Assembly (NCBI RefSeq): GCF_002209485.1
Contig: NZ_NJIX01000001.1
Location: 124,001 to 188,000 of the forward strand
Direction: 5' to 3'
DNA length: 64,000 nucleotides
DNA from: Achromobacter sp. HZ34
Lineage (GTDB): Bacteria > Pseudomonadota > Gammaproteobacteria > Burkholderiales > Burkholderiaceae_B
A program made the position numbers and the translations under genes. Positions 17,656 to 26,402 of the stretch are shown in pieces. Below the pieces are notes generated by a model. The model saw only the letters and a program-made list of their open reading frames with translations, was not told the origin of the DNA and ran no database searches. Positions within the stretch are counted from its first letter, which is position 1, and the number at the start of each line of letters is the position of its first letter.

Positions 17656-20582
17656 ACATCTTGCGATTCTTTGCCCCGACCAACCGTGAAGTGATGCGGC
17701 AGGTCCGCCAGGCCTTGGGGCCTGACGCCTTGATCATTTCCAGCCGCAGCGTCGATGGCGGCATCGAAGTCATGGCCACCGACCCGTCGGCGCTGGACGA
17801 GAACGGCCGCCTGCGCCGGCCCGAACCCGCGCTGCAGGAAGTGGCCAGCAACACCGAAGACGACCGCGCCAACCGGCCGTCCTACGCATCGTCCCGGCCC
17901 GCTGCCTATGTGACGCCGGAGGCCTACGTCTCGTCGCGGCCTGCCGCGTACGAGGCAGCGGCCGCTCACGTGTCGCCCGGGCGCGCCGGCTACCCGGCAC
18001 CGAAGCCCGTGGTGGGCGCCCGTGCCACGACTTACGACGCTGATGACTTCGACGTGGCCGACGATTCGGACGGCTATACCTATACGCCGTCGCGCCCGGC
18101 CGCCCAGCGGCCGGCGCAGCCGCCGGACTATCCGCCGTCCCGGCCAGCGTCCTACGCCGCACCCGCCGAACCGTCTTCGTACGCCGCCCCGGCCCAGCCC
18201 ATGGCGGCGCCCATGCCGCAGCCGGGAGCGCATCCGAGCCGGATGGCGGCGCGCTATGTCGATATCGCCGACATGCCGGCGGAACAGCCCGCACCCAAGG
18301 CGGCCGACATTCCCGCTGCCCCGTCGCTGGCAACGCCCGAGCCTTTCAACGCCAACGCCCTGACACCCGGCCAGCGCGCCGGCGTGGCCTATAACGCCAT
18401 GACCGACAGCGCCTTGTCGGTGGTGGAAGAGGACGCCCCGCAGCCCGACGCCGAGCAGTCGCCGGCAGCGGCGCAAGAGTGGCGGCTGGCGCTGGAAACC
18501 CTGCGCGGCACCCTGGAAAACCGCATCGACGGCCTGCTCTGGAGCAAGGGCCTGCGCGCCGAACCGGTCGTCGCCACACTGTTCCGCACACTGCTGGAAG
18601 CCGGCTTCAGCGCCGCCCTGGTGCGGGCCCTGATGGACCGCCTGCCGCGTCAATTCACCGCGGCGCAAGCCCTGGGCTGGGCGCGCGACGAGCTGATTGC
18701 CCACCTGCCGGTGCTGGGCAACGAAGACGACCTGCTGGGCGCGGGCGGGGTGTTCGCCCTGGTCGGCCCGACGGGCGTGGGCAAGACCACCACGCTGGCC
18801 AAGCTGGCTGCCCGCTGCGTGGCCCGCGTGGGCCGCGACCAGGTGGCCATGCTGACCACCGACAATTTCCGTATCGGCGCGCACGAGCAACTGCAGATCT
18901 ACGGCCGCCTGATGGGCGTGCCCACCCGCTCGGTGCGCGACGTCGACGAACTGCGCGGCACCCTGGCGGAACTGGGACATCGCAAGATCATCCTCATCGA
19001 CACCACCGGCATCAGCCAGCGCGATCGCCATGTGGCCGAACAGGCCGCCATGCTCAATGGCGCCGGCCGGCCGGTGCAGCGCCTGCTGGTGCTCAATGCG
19101 GCGAGCCAGGGCGATACCCTGGACGAGGTGGCGCAGGCCTATCGCAATGTCGGTGACCAACCCATCCGGGGCTGCATCATCACCAAGGTGGACGAGGCCT
19201 CGCGCTATGCGGCCACCCTGGACACCGCCATCCGCCATCGCCTGCCTATCCATTACGTGTCGCGCGGCCAACGGGTGCCCGAACACATGGAAGTGCCGCA
19301 GGCTGCCGAGCTGGTCGACGGCGCCTTTGCCTGCCTGAAGCGGCCGGCGCTCTATACGCCCAGCGAATCGGACCTGGCCGCGCTGTGGTCGGCTTCGCGT
19401 GAAGCCGCCGGCGGCGAACTGGCCGATCCGGTCCGGCGCCGCCAGTTGCTGGCGGCCGCCGTGGCCCAGCCCCTGGGCAAGCGTGCCGATGACGAAGGGG
19501 AAATGGACGCCGCGCTGGCATGGATGAACACCGATCCGGCCTGCGTGCAGGCGCGCCTGGGTTGGCGCGAATTCGGCGGGGCCCGGCCCTTGCCAACGGA
19601 GGCCCTGTGGTCCAAGCCGATGGAGATGGCGCGCAGCGAGTTTTCGGCGACCTGCCAGCGTCATTTGCTGGCCATCCATGGCAAGGCCCCCTTGCGCGGC
19701 GATGGCCTGCCCGGCGGCCAACTCCACGCGGCGCTGCTGATGAGCGACCGGGGCGCGGCCCTGGCGGCGCCGGCGCACCAGCTGGTCATGCAGCATGGGG
19801 CCGTCACGACGTATGAAACCGCTGGCGCCGCCGCGCTGGCGAACGCCAGTCCCGCCGACGCCTTGGCGGGGCGGGTCCAATGGCTAGGTGCCGCCTTGCC
19901 GCACCTGCCGGTCGTGCACGTGATCGACGCCGGCACCGCCGCGCTGTGGGCCACGCTGTCCGAGCAGGGCCATGCCTGGCTGTCGCGCTGCACCGGCGCG
20001 TTGCGCGTGATGCAGGAAGAAACCCCCACCATCCTGCAGGCGGTGGCCAAGTCCCTGGGCTATGTGCCGGTAGGGCAGGCGGGCGACATGCCGGGCCTGA
20101 CCGTGATGAAGGACGACAAGCCGGTGGCGTTGCGGCTGTGGGCGGCGGGCACGGAAGTAGGCCTGGCCGCGCGCGGTACCGACGGCGGGCTGATGCGTCT
20201 GGTATGCGCCAAGCTGATCGATCCCGCCGGCAAGGTAGTGTCGGTGCTGTACGGCTTGACCAATGTCAGCGTGACGCAGGCCGACGCGGCCGCGGTGGCG
20301 CGCTGGCTGGTGTTGAACGACCAGGCCAAGTCTGCCTTCCGTTATATGGTCCACGCCTGGCAGCCTTTGGCGGGTGCGGGCACTGGTGACGATGCCTTGC
20401 AGCGCCAGGCCTTGATGGCTGGCCAGCTGGGCGCGGCCTGCTGGCAGCTGGCGCATGCGCCGAATGCCGCGGTGATGCGGCGCCTGCTGCAGAACCTGAT
20501 GGGCCCGGAACGCAAGCTGCCCGCCCGCCTGGTCCCGCCGGCCTTGCTGCGCTTTTTCGCGATGGTGGAAATGGCGGGTTGA
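17652..20582 (+). CDS. flhF: SRP-type GTPase FlhF with long C-terminal extension
   Basis: Flagellar assembly GTPase, 976 residues, about twice the usual 370-500. It starts at TTG 17652, overlapping the flhA stop (TTGA). Residues 1-60 (NILRFFAPTNREVMRQVRQA) are the FlhF N terminus. About 75-250 is a Pro/Ala/Ser/Tyr linker with repeated SRPAAY-type units. The GTPase has the P-loop GPTGVGKTTT from Gly372, the DTTG motif at 450-453 and TKVDEA from 511, ending near 565. The remaining 400 residues, ending at the gene's own stop, form a segment I do not recognise. No flhG follows; the operon ends in two terminators. FlhF normally sets flagellar number and place together with FlhG. Confidence 0.9.
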   Translation: MNILRFFAPTNREVMRQVRQALGPDALIISSRSVDGGIEVMATDPSALDENGRLRRPEPALQEVASNTEDDRANRPSYASSRPAAYVTPEAYVSSRPAAYEAAAAHVSPGRAGYPAPKPVVGARATTYDADDFDVADDSDGYTYTPSRPAAQRPAQPPDYPPSRPASYAAPAEPSSYAAPAQPMAAPMPQPGAHPSRMAARYVDIADMPAEQPAPKAADIPAAPSLATPEPFNANALTPGQRAGVAYNAMTDSALSVVEEDAPQPDAEQSPAAAQEWRLALETLRGTLENRIDGLLWSKGLRAEPVVATLFRTLLEAGFSAALVRALMDRLPRQFTAAQALGWARDELIAHLPVLGNEDDLLGAGGVFALVGPTGVGKTTTLAKLAARCVARVGRDQVAMLTTDNFRIGAHEQLQIYGRLMGVPTRSVRDVDELRGTLAELGHRKIILIDTTGISQRDRHVAEQAAMLNGAGRPVQRLLVLNAASQGDTLDEVAQAYRNVGDQPIRGCIITKVDEASRYAATLDTAIRHRLPIHYVSRGQRVPEHMEVPQAAELVDGAFACLKRPALYTPSESDLAALWSASREAAGGELADPVRRRQLLAAAVAQPLGKRADDEGEMDAALAWMNTDPACVQARLGWREFGGARPLPTEALWSKPMEMARSEFSATCQRHLLAIHGKAPLRGDGLPGGQLHAALLMSDRGAALAAPAHQLVMQHGAVTTYETAGAAALANASPADALAGRVQWLGAALPHLPVVHVIDAGTAALWATLSEQGHAWLSRCTGALRVMQEETPTILQAVAKSLGYVPVGQAGDMPGLTVMKDDKPVALRLWAAGTEVGLAARGTDGGLMRLVCAKLIDPAGKVVSVLYGLTNVSVTQADAAAVARWLVLNDQAKSAFRYMVHAWQPLAGAGTGDDALQRQALMAGQLGAACWQLAHAPNAAVMRRLLQNLMGPERKLPARLVPPALLRFFAMVEMAG

Positions 20583-20625
20583 CGCAGGCTCTCTGCGTAG
20601 AAAATCTTTGATTTGAAAGGGATAA

Positions 20626-20663
20626 AAGCCCGCAACAAATAAATTTGTTGCGGGCTTATTTTT
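20626..20663 (+). terminator. Terminator 1 after flhF
   Basis: Stem AAGCCCGCAACAAAT (20626-20640) pairs perfectly with 20643-20657 and is followed by ATTTTT. It lies 43 bases past the flhF stop. A second, related hairpin follows at 20755. Confidence 0.9.
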
Positions 20664-20754
20664 CTTTGGATGGTGCAAAGGGGAGATTTCAGGCCGCGGC
20701 TAGGCCTTCCCGCTCCACGCTCATCGGGCAATAAACGCTTCAGCCTCGAATAAC

Positions 20755-20791
20755 AAAAAGCCCGCGACAATTTACTGTCGCGGGCTTTTTT
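20755..20791. terminator. Bidirectional terminator between flhF and flgN
   Basis: Perfect stem (20755-20770 with 20776-20791) with A-run on the left and T-run on the right, so it works on both strands. It lies 24 bases past the flgN stop on the minus strand. The core AAGCCCGC is shared with the hairpin at 20626. The 90 bases between the two contain no gene. Confidence 0.9.
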
Positions 20792-20815
20792 CTCATTCAA
20801 GTCGTGGCGGAAGAA

Positions 20816-21301
20816 TCAACGCGCTACGTATGCCTTGCGCAAGGCCCCCGCCGCTCCGGAACGTCCTTGCGACGTGTAGAGATTCCCGGCCGCGCCCGCG
20901 CCCACGCCACGCAGCGTTTCCAGCGCATCCTCGGTATGCCGCAGATGCATGTCGATCAGCGAACCATTGCGTTCATTGATGGCGGCCGCCTTGGCCGAAT
21001 GGGCCAGCAAGGTCTGCCAGGCCTCGGCCAGTTCGGGGTGTCCACTGTATTGGGCGACGGCCAGGTCGGTGCCTTCGTGCGCGGCGGGCAGGCCCAGTTC
21101 GTCCAGCAGCGTATCGCGGCGATGGCTCAGGCCCCCCAGGCGGGCGGCGAATTCATTCTTGCGGTCGGTGATGGCCTGCAGCGCCTCGAAGGACTGGCGT
21201 CCGCTCAGCGCGGTGCTTTCGTCCTCCAGCAGGGAGGTGAATTCGATGATGACCGCGTCTTCTTCACGCAGGCAGTCGAGCAACTGCACCACATAGTCCA
21301 T
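20816..21301 (-). CDS. flgN: Flagellar export chaperone FlgN
   Basis: Cytosolic chaperone for the hook-filament junction proteins FlgK and FlgL, 161 residues. The long helical layout is typical (CLREEDAVIIEFTSLLEDES, later NEFAARLGGLSHRRDTLLDELGL divided by a short loop, then NERNGSLIDMHLRHTEDAL). Gene 23 bases downstream of flgM and in the same flgA-flgM-flgN direction as in enterobacteria. The C-terminal 40 residues are Gly/Ala-rich and poorly conserved. Confidence 0.9.
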   Translation of the reverse strand: MDYVVQLLDCLREEDAVIIEFTSLLEDESTALSGRQSFEALQAITDRKNEFAARLGGLSHRRDTLLDELGLPAAHEGTDLAVAQYSGHPELAEAWQTLLAHSAKAAAINERNGSLIDMHLRHTEDALETLRGVGAGAAGNLYTSQGRSGAAGALRKAYVAR

Positions 21302-21324
21302 ACCGGAACCTCAAGTATCCAGGG

Positions 21325-21618
21325 TTATTTCACCAATTCGCGGGCGCTGGCGATGATGCCGTCCGCGATCTTGCCGGCGTCGATCTTCAATTGCCCGGAG
21401 GCGATCGCCGCCTTGATTTCGGCCACGCGTGCCGTGTCGATATCCGATTTGCCGTCCTGCAGGTCCGACAGGGCGCGCGAGGTGTCGCTCAGTGCAACCT
21501 GGGAGGATCCACCAATGCTGCTGCTGACGGCGCCGCCATAGGCCTGGGCCAGCGAGCTGCGCTGCGGGGCGGAATCGGTGCCCAGGGTGGGGCGGGTAGT
21601 GGGAGCGTTGATTTTCAC
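21325..21618 (-). CDS. flgM: Anti-sigma-28 factor FlgM
   Basis: Binds and inhibits FliA until exported through the finished hook, 97 residues. Short start MKINAPTTRP and C-terminal helices (RVAEIKAAIASGQLKIDAGK, then IADGIIA) are the family hallmark. It has its own strong sigma-28 type promoter at 21679-21705, giving the classical feedback, and may also be read from flgA. Confidence 0.95.
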   Translation of the reverse strand: MKINAPTTRPTLGTDSAPQRSSLAQAYGGAVSSSIGGSSQVALSDTSRALSDLQDGKSDIDTARVAEIKAAIASGQLKIDAGKIADGIIASARELVK

Positions 21619-21678
21619 GATATTTCTCCGTGCTGCGGCTGCGAACCGCGCGTACGGGTCGAGGCGGTCGATGTCCTT

Positions 21679-21705
21679 GTAACGGCAAGCCGCCCCCGAA
21701 CTTTA
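21679..21705 (-). promoter_or_regulatory. Sigma-28 (FliA) promoter of flgM
   Basis: Minus-strand -35 TAAAGTTC (21698-21705), exactly 11 bases, then -10 GCCGTTAC (21679-21686). Seven and six of eight positions match the enterobacterial consensus. The upstream CCC is also present in the fliC and flaG promoters. Confidence 0.82.
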
Positions 21706-21746
21706 GGGGTACCGTGCCGGGCGTGTTCGGAATGTTGTAACACGAT

Positions 21747-22457
21747 TTAAAGGGGGACTTCGACGCTGCCGGTCCTCTGGACGATGCCGCTGACGACCTG
21801 GCCGGAGGCAGTACGTACCTGCACGGTGGAGCCGGGCGCGGCGCTTTCCATGGCCACGCCCTCGGTGCTGACGGAAAAACCACGGCCGTGGGCGTTGACC
21901 CGCACGGACTGGCCGCGCTGGATCGCCCCCGGACTACGCAGGGAGGCCAGCTTGATGGGCTGGCCGGTGGCGATGCGATAGCTGGCGGTCATGCCGATGA
22001 TGGATTGGCCATCGGTCACCGCGCCGGGCGGCAGATTGACCAGGTCGCCATCGCGCGGCACCAGCGCGTCGGGCGTGATCGGTTCGCCTGCGTTGATGTT
22101 GCGCGCCGCCACGAAATACTGGCCCGGCGCGCTGACGGACGCCTGCACGTACACGCTCCAGGGGCGCGGCGCGGCACAGCGCACGCCCACGCTCATGCGG
22201 GCGCGGGGCCGGGCGCCGGCCGACATGAAAGCGCTGAGGTCGTCGCAGGTTTGCAGTCTTTCAGTATGGATTTCGTCGAACTTGATGGTCGGATTGGTGG
22301 AGATGCTGGCAAGTTGCTGCCGCAGATAGTCGTCGGCCACGCTGATGACGGCGGCCGGATCCTGCGGCGCCATGGGTTGCGTGGCTTCCTGCGCGGACAC
22401 GGCCAGGGGCAGGGCGGTCAACGCGGCAAGGAGGAAAAGAGAGAGAAAACGCGGCAT
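21747..22457 (-). CDS. flgA: P-ring assembly chaperone FlgA
   Basis: Periplasmic chaperone for FlgI assembly, 236 residues. A signal peptide fills the first 20 or so residues (PRFLSLFLLAALTALPLAVSA). The SAF-type C-terminal domain has AARNINAGEPITPDALV and ends with the strand-rich VSGIVQRTGSVEVPL. The frame is open 19 codons upstream, but ATG 22457 begins the signal peptide. It is divergent from flgB. Confidence 0.95.
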   Translation of the reverse strand: MPRFLSLFLLAALTALPLAVSAQEATQPMAPQDPAAVISVADDYLRQQLASISTNPTIKFDEIHTERLQTCDDLSAFMSAGARPRARMSVGVRCAAPRPWSVYVQASVSAPGQYFVAARNINAGEPITPDALVPRDGDLVNLPPGAVTDGQSIIGMTASYRIATGQPIKLASLRSPGAIQRGQSVRVNAHGRGFSVSTEGVAMESAAPGSTVQVRTASGQVVSGIVQRTGSVEVPL

Positions 22458-22512
22458 GGGACAGGCCCGGTATTTCAAAGTAGATGAATTGTAGGAAGCC
22501 CTGGGCCAAACC

Positions 22513-22555
22513 AATACCCGAATTAGCTGAGAAATCAGGGGTTATTTGCGAAATT
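22513..22555. promoter_or_regulatory. Candidate FlhDC box between flgA and flgB
   Basis: Left half AATACCCGAATTAGCT (22513-22528) matches 11 of 16 and right half GGTTATTTGCGAAATT (22540-22555) 10 of 16 of the enterobacterial FlhDC palindrome, with the expected 11-base spacer. It lies between two divergent early operons, where such a box is found in Salmonella. Confidence 0.45.
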
Positions 22556-22695
22556 GTTCGCAAGGTTGCGAACCTATGATTCTGGTCATCCCAGAAAAGC
22601 GGGCACTGCGTGTGTGCAGCTTGGGGAACGGTACCGCGGGCGCAACACTCGCCCGGTCCGGAACCGCCGCAGACTCTATAGGAAACGGCCACCAG

Positions 22696-23103
22696 ATGGA
22701 TCGTCTTAGCCAGGAACTGTCGTTCTTCCAGCAATCGCTCGGCTTGCGCGCGAATCGCCAGGAAGTGCTGTCGGCCAACATCGCCAACGCGGATACGCCC
22801 AACTACAAGGCGCGCGATTTCGATTTCGCCTCGGCCATGCAGAACGCCATGGATACCCGCATGCGCCTGCCCGATACCAGCCTGGCGCTGACGTCGCCGC
22901 GCCACATTCCCGCCCAGGCCGCAAGCCAGGCCGGTCCTGTCGATCTGCTCTATCGCCAGCCCTACCAGGCCAGCCTGGACGGCAACACGGTGGATATGAA
23001 CGCCGAGCGGGTGCAGTTCGCCGACAACGCGCTGCACTACCAGAGCAGCATGTCGGTGATGAACCAGCAGATCAAGGACATGCTGCGCGCGGTCAGCGAA
23101 TAA
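22696..23103 (+). CDS. flgB: Flagellar proximal rod protein FlgB
   Basis: Basal-body rod subunit, 135 residues. The start ATG 22696 begins MDRLSQELSFFQQSLGLRAN; the longer open frame upstream is not conserved-looking. The rod signature SANIANADTPNYKARDFDF is at about 34-52, and the C terminus ends in the rod heptad helix NQQIKDMLRAV. First gene of the flgBCDEFGHIJ transcript. Confidence 0.95.
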   Translation: MDRLSQELSFFQQSLGLRANRQEVLSANIANADTPNYKARDFDFASAMQNAMDTRMRLPDTSLALTSPRHIPAQAASQAGPVDLLYRQPYQASLDGNTVDMNAERVQFADNALHYQSSMSVMNQQIKDMLRAVSE

Positions 23104-23160
23104 AGAACCGCGGTGCATCAAGCAGTATCGAATAAAGAACAGCAGCATTAGGGAACAGAC

Positions 23161-23577
23161 ATGCCTCTTCTGAGCATTTTCGACATCGCCGGATCCGCCA
23201 TGAGCGCGCAATCGCAGCGCATGAACGTGGCCGCCAGCAACCTGGCCAACGCCGACAGCGCCGTCGGACCCGACGGCCAGCCGTACCGCGCCCGCCAGGT
23301 GGTGTTCCAGGTGAACCCGCCCGCCGGCCAGGCCTACGGCCAGGAAGTCGGCGGCGTGCGCGTGGCCGGCGTGGTCGAGGACCAGGCGCCGTTCAAGCGG
23401 CTGTACGACCCCCGCAATCCCCTGGCGGACCGCGATGGCTACGTGAACATGCCCAACGTCGATCCCGTGGCCGAGACCGTCAACATGATCTCGGCCTCGC
23501 GCTCCTACCAAGCCAACGTCGAGGTGTTGAACACCGCCAAGACGTTGATGCAGAAAACCTTGACCATCGGGCAATAA
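23161..23577 (+). CDS. flgC: Flagellar proximal rod protein FlgC
   Basis: Rod subunit, 138 residues. The N-terminal motif [20 protein letters not shown] and the C-terminal [20 protein letters not shown] mark the rod/hook family. It lies 57 bases after flgB with an AGGGAACAG leader. Confidence 0.96.
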   Translation: MPLLSIFDIAGSAMSAQSQRMNVAASNLANADSAVGPDGQPYRARQVVFQVNPPAGQAYGQEVGGVRVAGVVEDQAPFKRLYDPRNPLADRDGYVNMPNVDPVAETVNMISASRSYQANVEVLNTAKTLMQKTLTIGQ

Positions 23578-23614
23578 CGCGGCCCTTACCGCGTAAGTCC
23601 AACCGGAGCCGATC

Positions 23615-24304
23615 ATGGCCGTTTCGTCCACTTCCTCTACGTCGTCGACCTCCAACTCGGTGGGTTCGTCGGCCACCACTGCCAGCAGCGCGGCCGATAT
23701 CCAGAACCAGTTCCTGACGCTGCTGGTGACCCAGCTGAACAACCAGGACCCGCTCAACCCGATGGACAACTCGCAGCTGACTTCCCAGCTGGCGCAGATC
23801 TCGACGGTGCAGGGCATTACCGACCTGAAGACCCTGGTGTCCACCATCAGCGGCCAGGTCGACGTGTCGCAGTCGATGTCGGCGGTGTCCATGATCGGCA
23901 AGAAGGTGCTGGTGCCGGGCAACACCGTGAACATCGATACCGATGCCACCGGCGCCCGCGTGAGCACCCCGATCGGCATCGACCTGCAAGGCGACGCCGC
24001 CAGCGTCAAGATGACCATCAGCGATTCGACCGGCCGCGTGGTGCGCACCGTGGACATGGGCGCCCAGGACACCGGCATCCTGACGCCGACCTGGGACGGC
24101 AAGGACGATTCCGGCAATGCCATGGCCGACGGCCAGTACACCATCGCCGTGACGGCCACCGACAGCACGGGTGCGGCGGTTACCGCGACGGCGCTGGCCT
24201 CCGGTACGGTGCAGAACGTGGCTTACACCACCAATGGTGTGCGTCTGGATCTGGGGCTGCTGGGCCAGTTCAGCGTGCTCGATATCCGCGAAGTTTTGGG
24301 TTGA
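23615..24304 (+). CDS. flgD: Hook-cap scaffold FlgD
   Basis: Temporary cap that directs hook polymerisation, 229 residues. Ser/Thr-rich start, then the conserved QNQFLTLLVTQLNNQDPLNP and the following DNSQLTSQLAQISTVQGI. The C-terminal half holds the FlgD Tudor/Ig-like region (TPTWDGKDDSGNAMADGQYT). flgE follows after 74 bases with a small GC hairpin. Confidence 0.96.
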   Translation: MAVSSTSSTSSTSNSVGSSATTASSAADIQNQFLTLLVTQLNNQDPLNPMDNSQLTSQLAQISTVQGITDLKTLVSTISGQVDVSQSMSAVSMIGKKVLVPGNTVNIDTDATGARVSTPIGIDLQGDAASVKMTISDSTGRVVRTVDMGAQDTGILTPTWDGKDDSGNAMADGQYTIAVTATDSTGAAVTATALASGTVQNVAYTTNGVRLDLGLLGQFSVLDIREVLG

Positions 24305-24318
24305 TGCTTTGAACGCTT

Positions 24319-24342
24319 GCCGCCCGCGTCGCGGCGGCTTTT
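24319..24342 (+). other. Hairpin in the flgD-flgE gap
   Basis: A GC-rich 6-bp stem (GCCGCC 24319-24324 with GGCGGC 24333-24338) followed by TTTTC. It could weakly attenuate transcription or set the relative levels of cap and hook mRNA. It is too weak to call a terminator. Confidence 0.3.
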
Positions 24343-24378
24343 CGATACACCGAATTTTTTGAATAGCGAGAGAAAGAC

Positions 24379-25626
24379 ATGGGCTTCGGACAAGGACTTA
24401 GCGGCCTGAACGCCGCCGCGCAGAATCTGGACGTCATCGGCAACAATATCGCCAACTCCGGTACGGTGGGCTTCAAGGCCTCGTCGGTGCAGTTTGCCGA
24501 CGTCTACGCCTCGTCGCGCGTCGGCCTGGGCGTGAAAGTGGCGGCCGTGCAGCAGCGCTTCACCGTGGGCACGATTTCCTCGGGCGGCCAGTACGACATG
24601 GCCATCGACGGCGCCAACGGCTTCTTCCGCACGGTCGACGGCAGCGGCAACATCCTGTACACCCGCAACGGCCAGTTCACCATCGACAAGAACCTGAACA
24701 TCGTCAACGCCCAGGGCCAGAACCTGACCGGTTACGGCACGGGCGGCATCGGTACCGCGCCGATCCCGCTGACCTTGCCCCAGGCCAACATCGCCCCGCA
24801 GGCAACCACCACTTCCGGCTTCGTCGCCAACCTGAACGCCAACGCCGACGTGATCGACAGCACGGCCACGCCGTTCGACCCGACCAACGCCGAGACCTAC
24901 ACCGACACGCAGCCGATGACGGTGTACGATTCGCTGGGCAACTCGCACCAGCTGACCCAGTACTTCGTCAAGCAGGCGTCCGACACGACGACCGGCGAAA
25001 GCGTGTACGACGTGTACTACACGCTGGACGGCGCCGCCATGGCCCCGACCACCGCGACCGGTACGCCGGCTGTCTGGGGCGGCGCCACCGAGCTGCGTTT
25101 CGACAGCGCCGGCCGCCTGACCACGAATCCCGCCACGATTACCGCTTCCCTGGCCGATCCTGGTGGCGCGTCCTCGCCCGCCGATCCGCTGGCCGTTGCC
25201 ATCAACTACACCGGCACCACCCAGTACGGCAGCGACTTCACCACCAGCAAGACGCCCAACGGCTACACCTCGGGTGAGTTCAGCACCATCTCCTTCGGTA
25301 CCGACGGCTCGATCATCGCCAGCTACTCGAACGGCCAGACGCAGAACGTCGGCACGGTGGTGCTGGCCAACTTCAACAACGTGCAGGGCCTGAAGCCGGT
25401 GGGCGACAACGCCTGGTCGGAAACGGCCGATTCGGGCGGCGCCCAGCTGGGCCAGCCCGGCACCAACGGCATGGCCTTGATCCGCGGCCAGGCGATCGAA
25501 GAATCGAACGTCGACCTCAGCTCGGAACTGGTCAACATGATCGTCGCGCAGCGCACCTACCAGGCCAACACGCAGACCATCAAGACCCAGAGCGACGTGC
25601 TGCAGAACCTGTTGCAGATCGCCTAA
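24379..25626 (+). CDS. flgE: Flagellar hook protein FlgE
   Basis: Subunit of the hook, 415 residues. N-terminal GFGQGLSGLNAAAQNLDVIG and NNIANSGTVGFKASSVQFAD are typical. The C-terminal VDLSSELVNMIVAQRTYQAN closes the helical core. The Gly/Thr-rich middle forms the outer domains. The length is close to that of enterobacterial FlgE (about 403). flgF starts two bases after the stop. Confidence 0.97.
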   Translation: MGFGQGLSGLNAAAQNLDVIGNNIANSGTVGFKASSVQFADVYASSRVGLGVKVAAVQQRFTVGTISSGGQYDMAIDGANGFFRTVDGSGNILYTRNGQFTIDKNLNIVNAQGQNLTGYGTGGIGTAPIPLTLPQANIAPQATTTSGFVANLNANADVIDSTATPFDPTNAETYTDTQPMTVYDSLGNSHQLTQYFVKQASDTTTGESVYDVYYTLDGAAMAPTTATGTPAVWGGATELRFDSAGRLTTNPATITASLADPGGASSPADPLAVAINYTGTTQYGSDFTTSKTPNGYTSGEFSTISFGTDGSIIASYSNGQTQNVGTVVLANFNNVQGLKPVGDNAWSETADSGGAQLGQPGTNGMALIRGQAIEESNVDLSSELVNMIVAQRTYQANTQTIKTQSDVLQNLLQIA

Positions 25627-25628
25627 GC

Positions 25629-26387
25629 ATGGACCGCATCATCTACACCGCCATGAACGGCGCTGCCCGGATCGCCGAGCAGCAGACCGTTCTGTCGAAC
25701 AACATGGCCAACGTCAATACGACGGGCTTCCGCGCGCAGATGTCGATGTATCGCTCGGTGCCGGTCAACGACGGCACCAGCCTGCCCACCCGGGTGTCCA
25801 CCGTGGCGGCGACGCCGCGCAGCGACTTCCAGATGGGTGTGATGCAGTCCACGGGCAGCCCGACGGACATCGCCATCACCGAGGGCGGCTGGCTGGCGGT
25901 GCAGACGCCCCAAGGCGAGGCCTATACCCGCGCCGGCGACCTGCAGGTCGGGGTCAACGGCCAGCTGCAGACGGCGCAGGGTATTCCGGTGCTGTCGCAG
26001 CAGAACGGCGTGATCGACGTGCCCAATATGGCGACGCTGACCATCGGTTCGGACGGGACGATAACGGCCATCGGTGCCGGCGACCCGCCCAACACGGTGC
26101 TCAACCTGGGCCAGCTGAAGCTGGTCAAGCCGGACGAAAACACGCTGGTGCACGGCGATGACGGCGTGTTCCGCCGCGTCGCCGCCAATGGCCAGCCGGC
26201 GCCTGCCATGCCGGTGGACCCCACGGTGCGCGTCACCGCGGGTGTACTGGAAGGCAGCAACGCCAACGCGGCGTCCTCGATGGTAGGAATGATCGAGAAC
26301 TCGCGGCGCTTCGAAATGCAGATGCAGGTAGTCAAGGACGCGGACACCAACGAAGACCGCGCGAACGGCATCCTGTCTATTAGTTAA
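25629..26387 (+). CDS. flgF: Flagellar proximal rod protein FlgF
   Basis: Rod subunit, 252 residues. The N terminus (DRIIYTAMNGAARIAEQQTV, then [16 protein letters not shown]) and the C-terminal SMVGMIENSRRFEMQMQVVK are family landmarks. Start ATG 25629 directly follows flgE. The C-terminal motif FEMQMQ is the FlgF variant of the usual YEMNSK of FlgG. Confidence 0.96.
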   Translation: MDRIIYTAMNGAARIAEQQTVLSNNMANVNTTGFRAQMSMYRSVPVNDGTSLPTRVSTVAATPRSDFQMGVMQSTGSPTDIAITEGGWLAVQTPQGEAYTRAGDLQVGVNGQLQTAQGIPVLSQQNGVIDVPNMATLTIGSDGTITAIGAGDPPNTVLNLGQLKLVKPDENTLVHGDDGVFRRVAANGQPAPAMPVDPTVRVTAGVLEGSNANAASSMVGMIENSRRFEMQMQVVKDADTNEDRANGILSIS

Positions 26388-26402
26388 TAGGAGTTACAAA
26401 CC

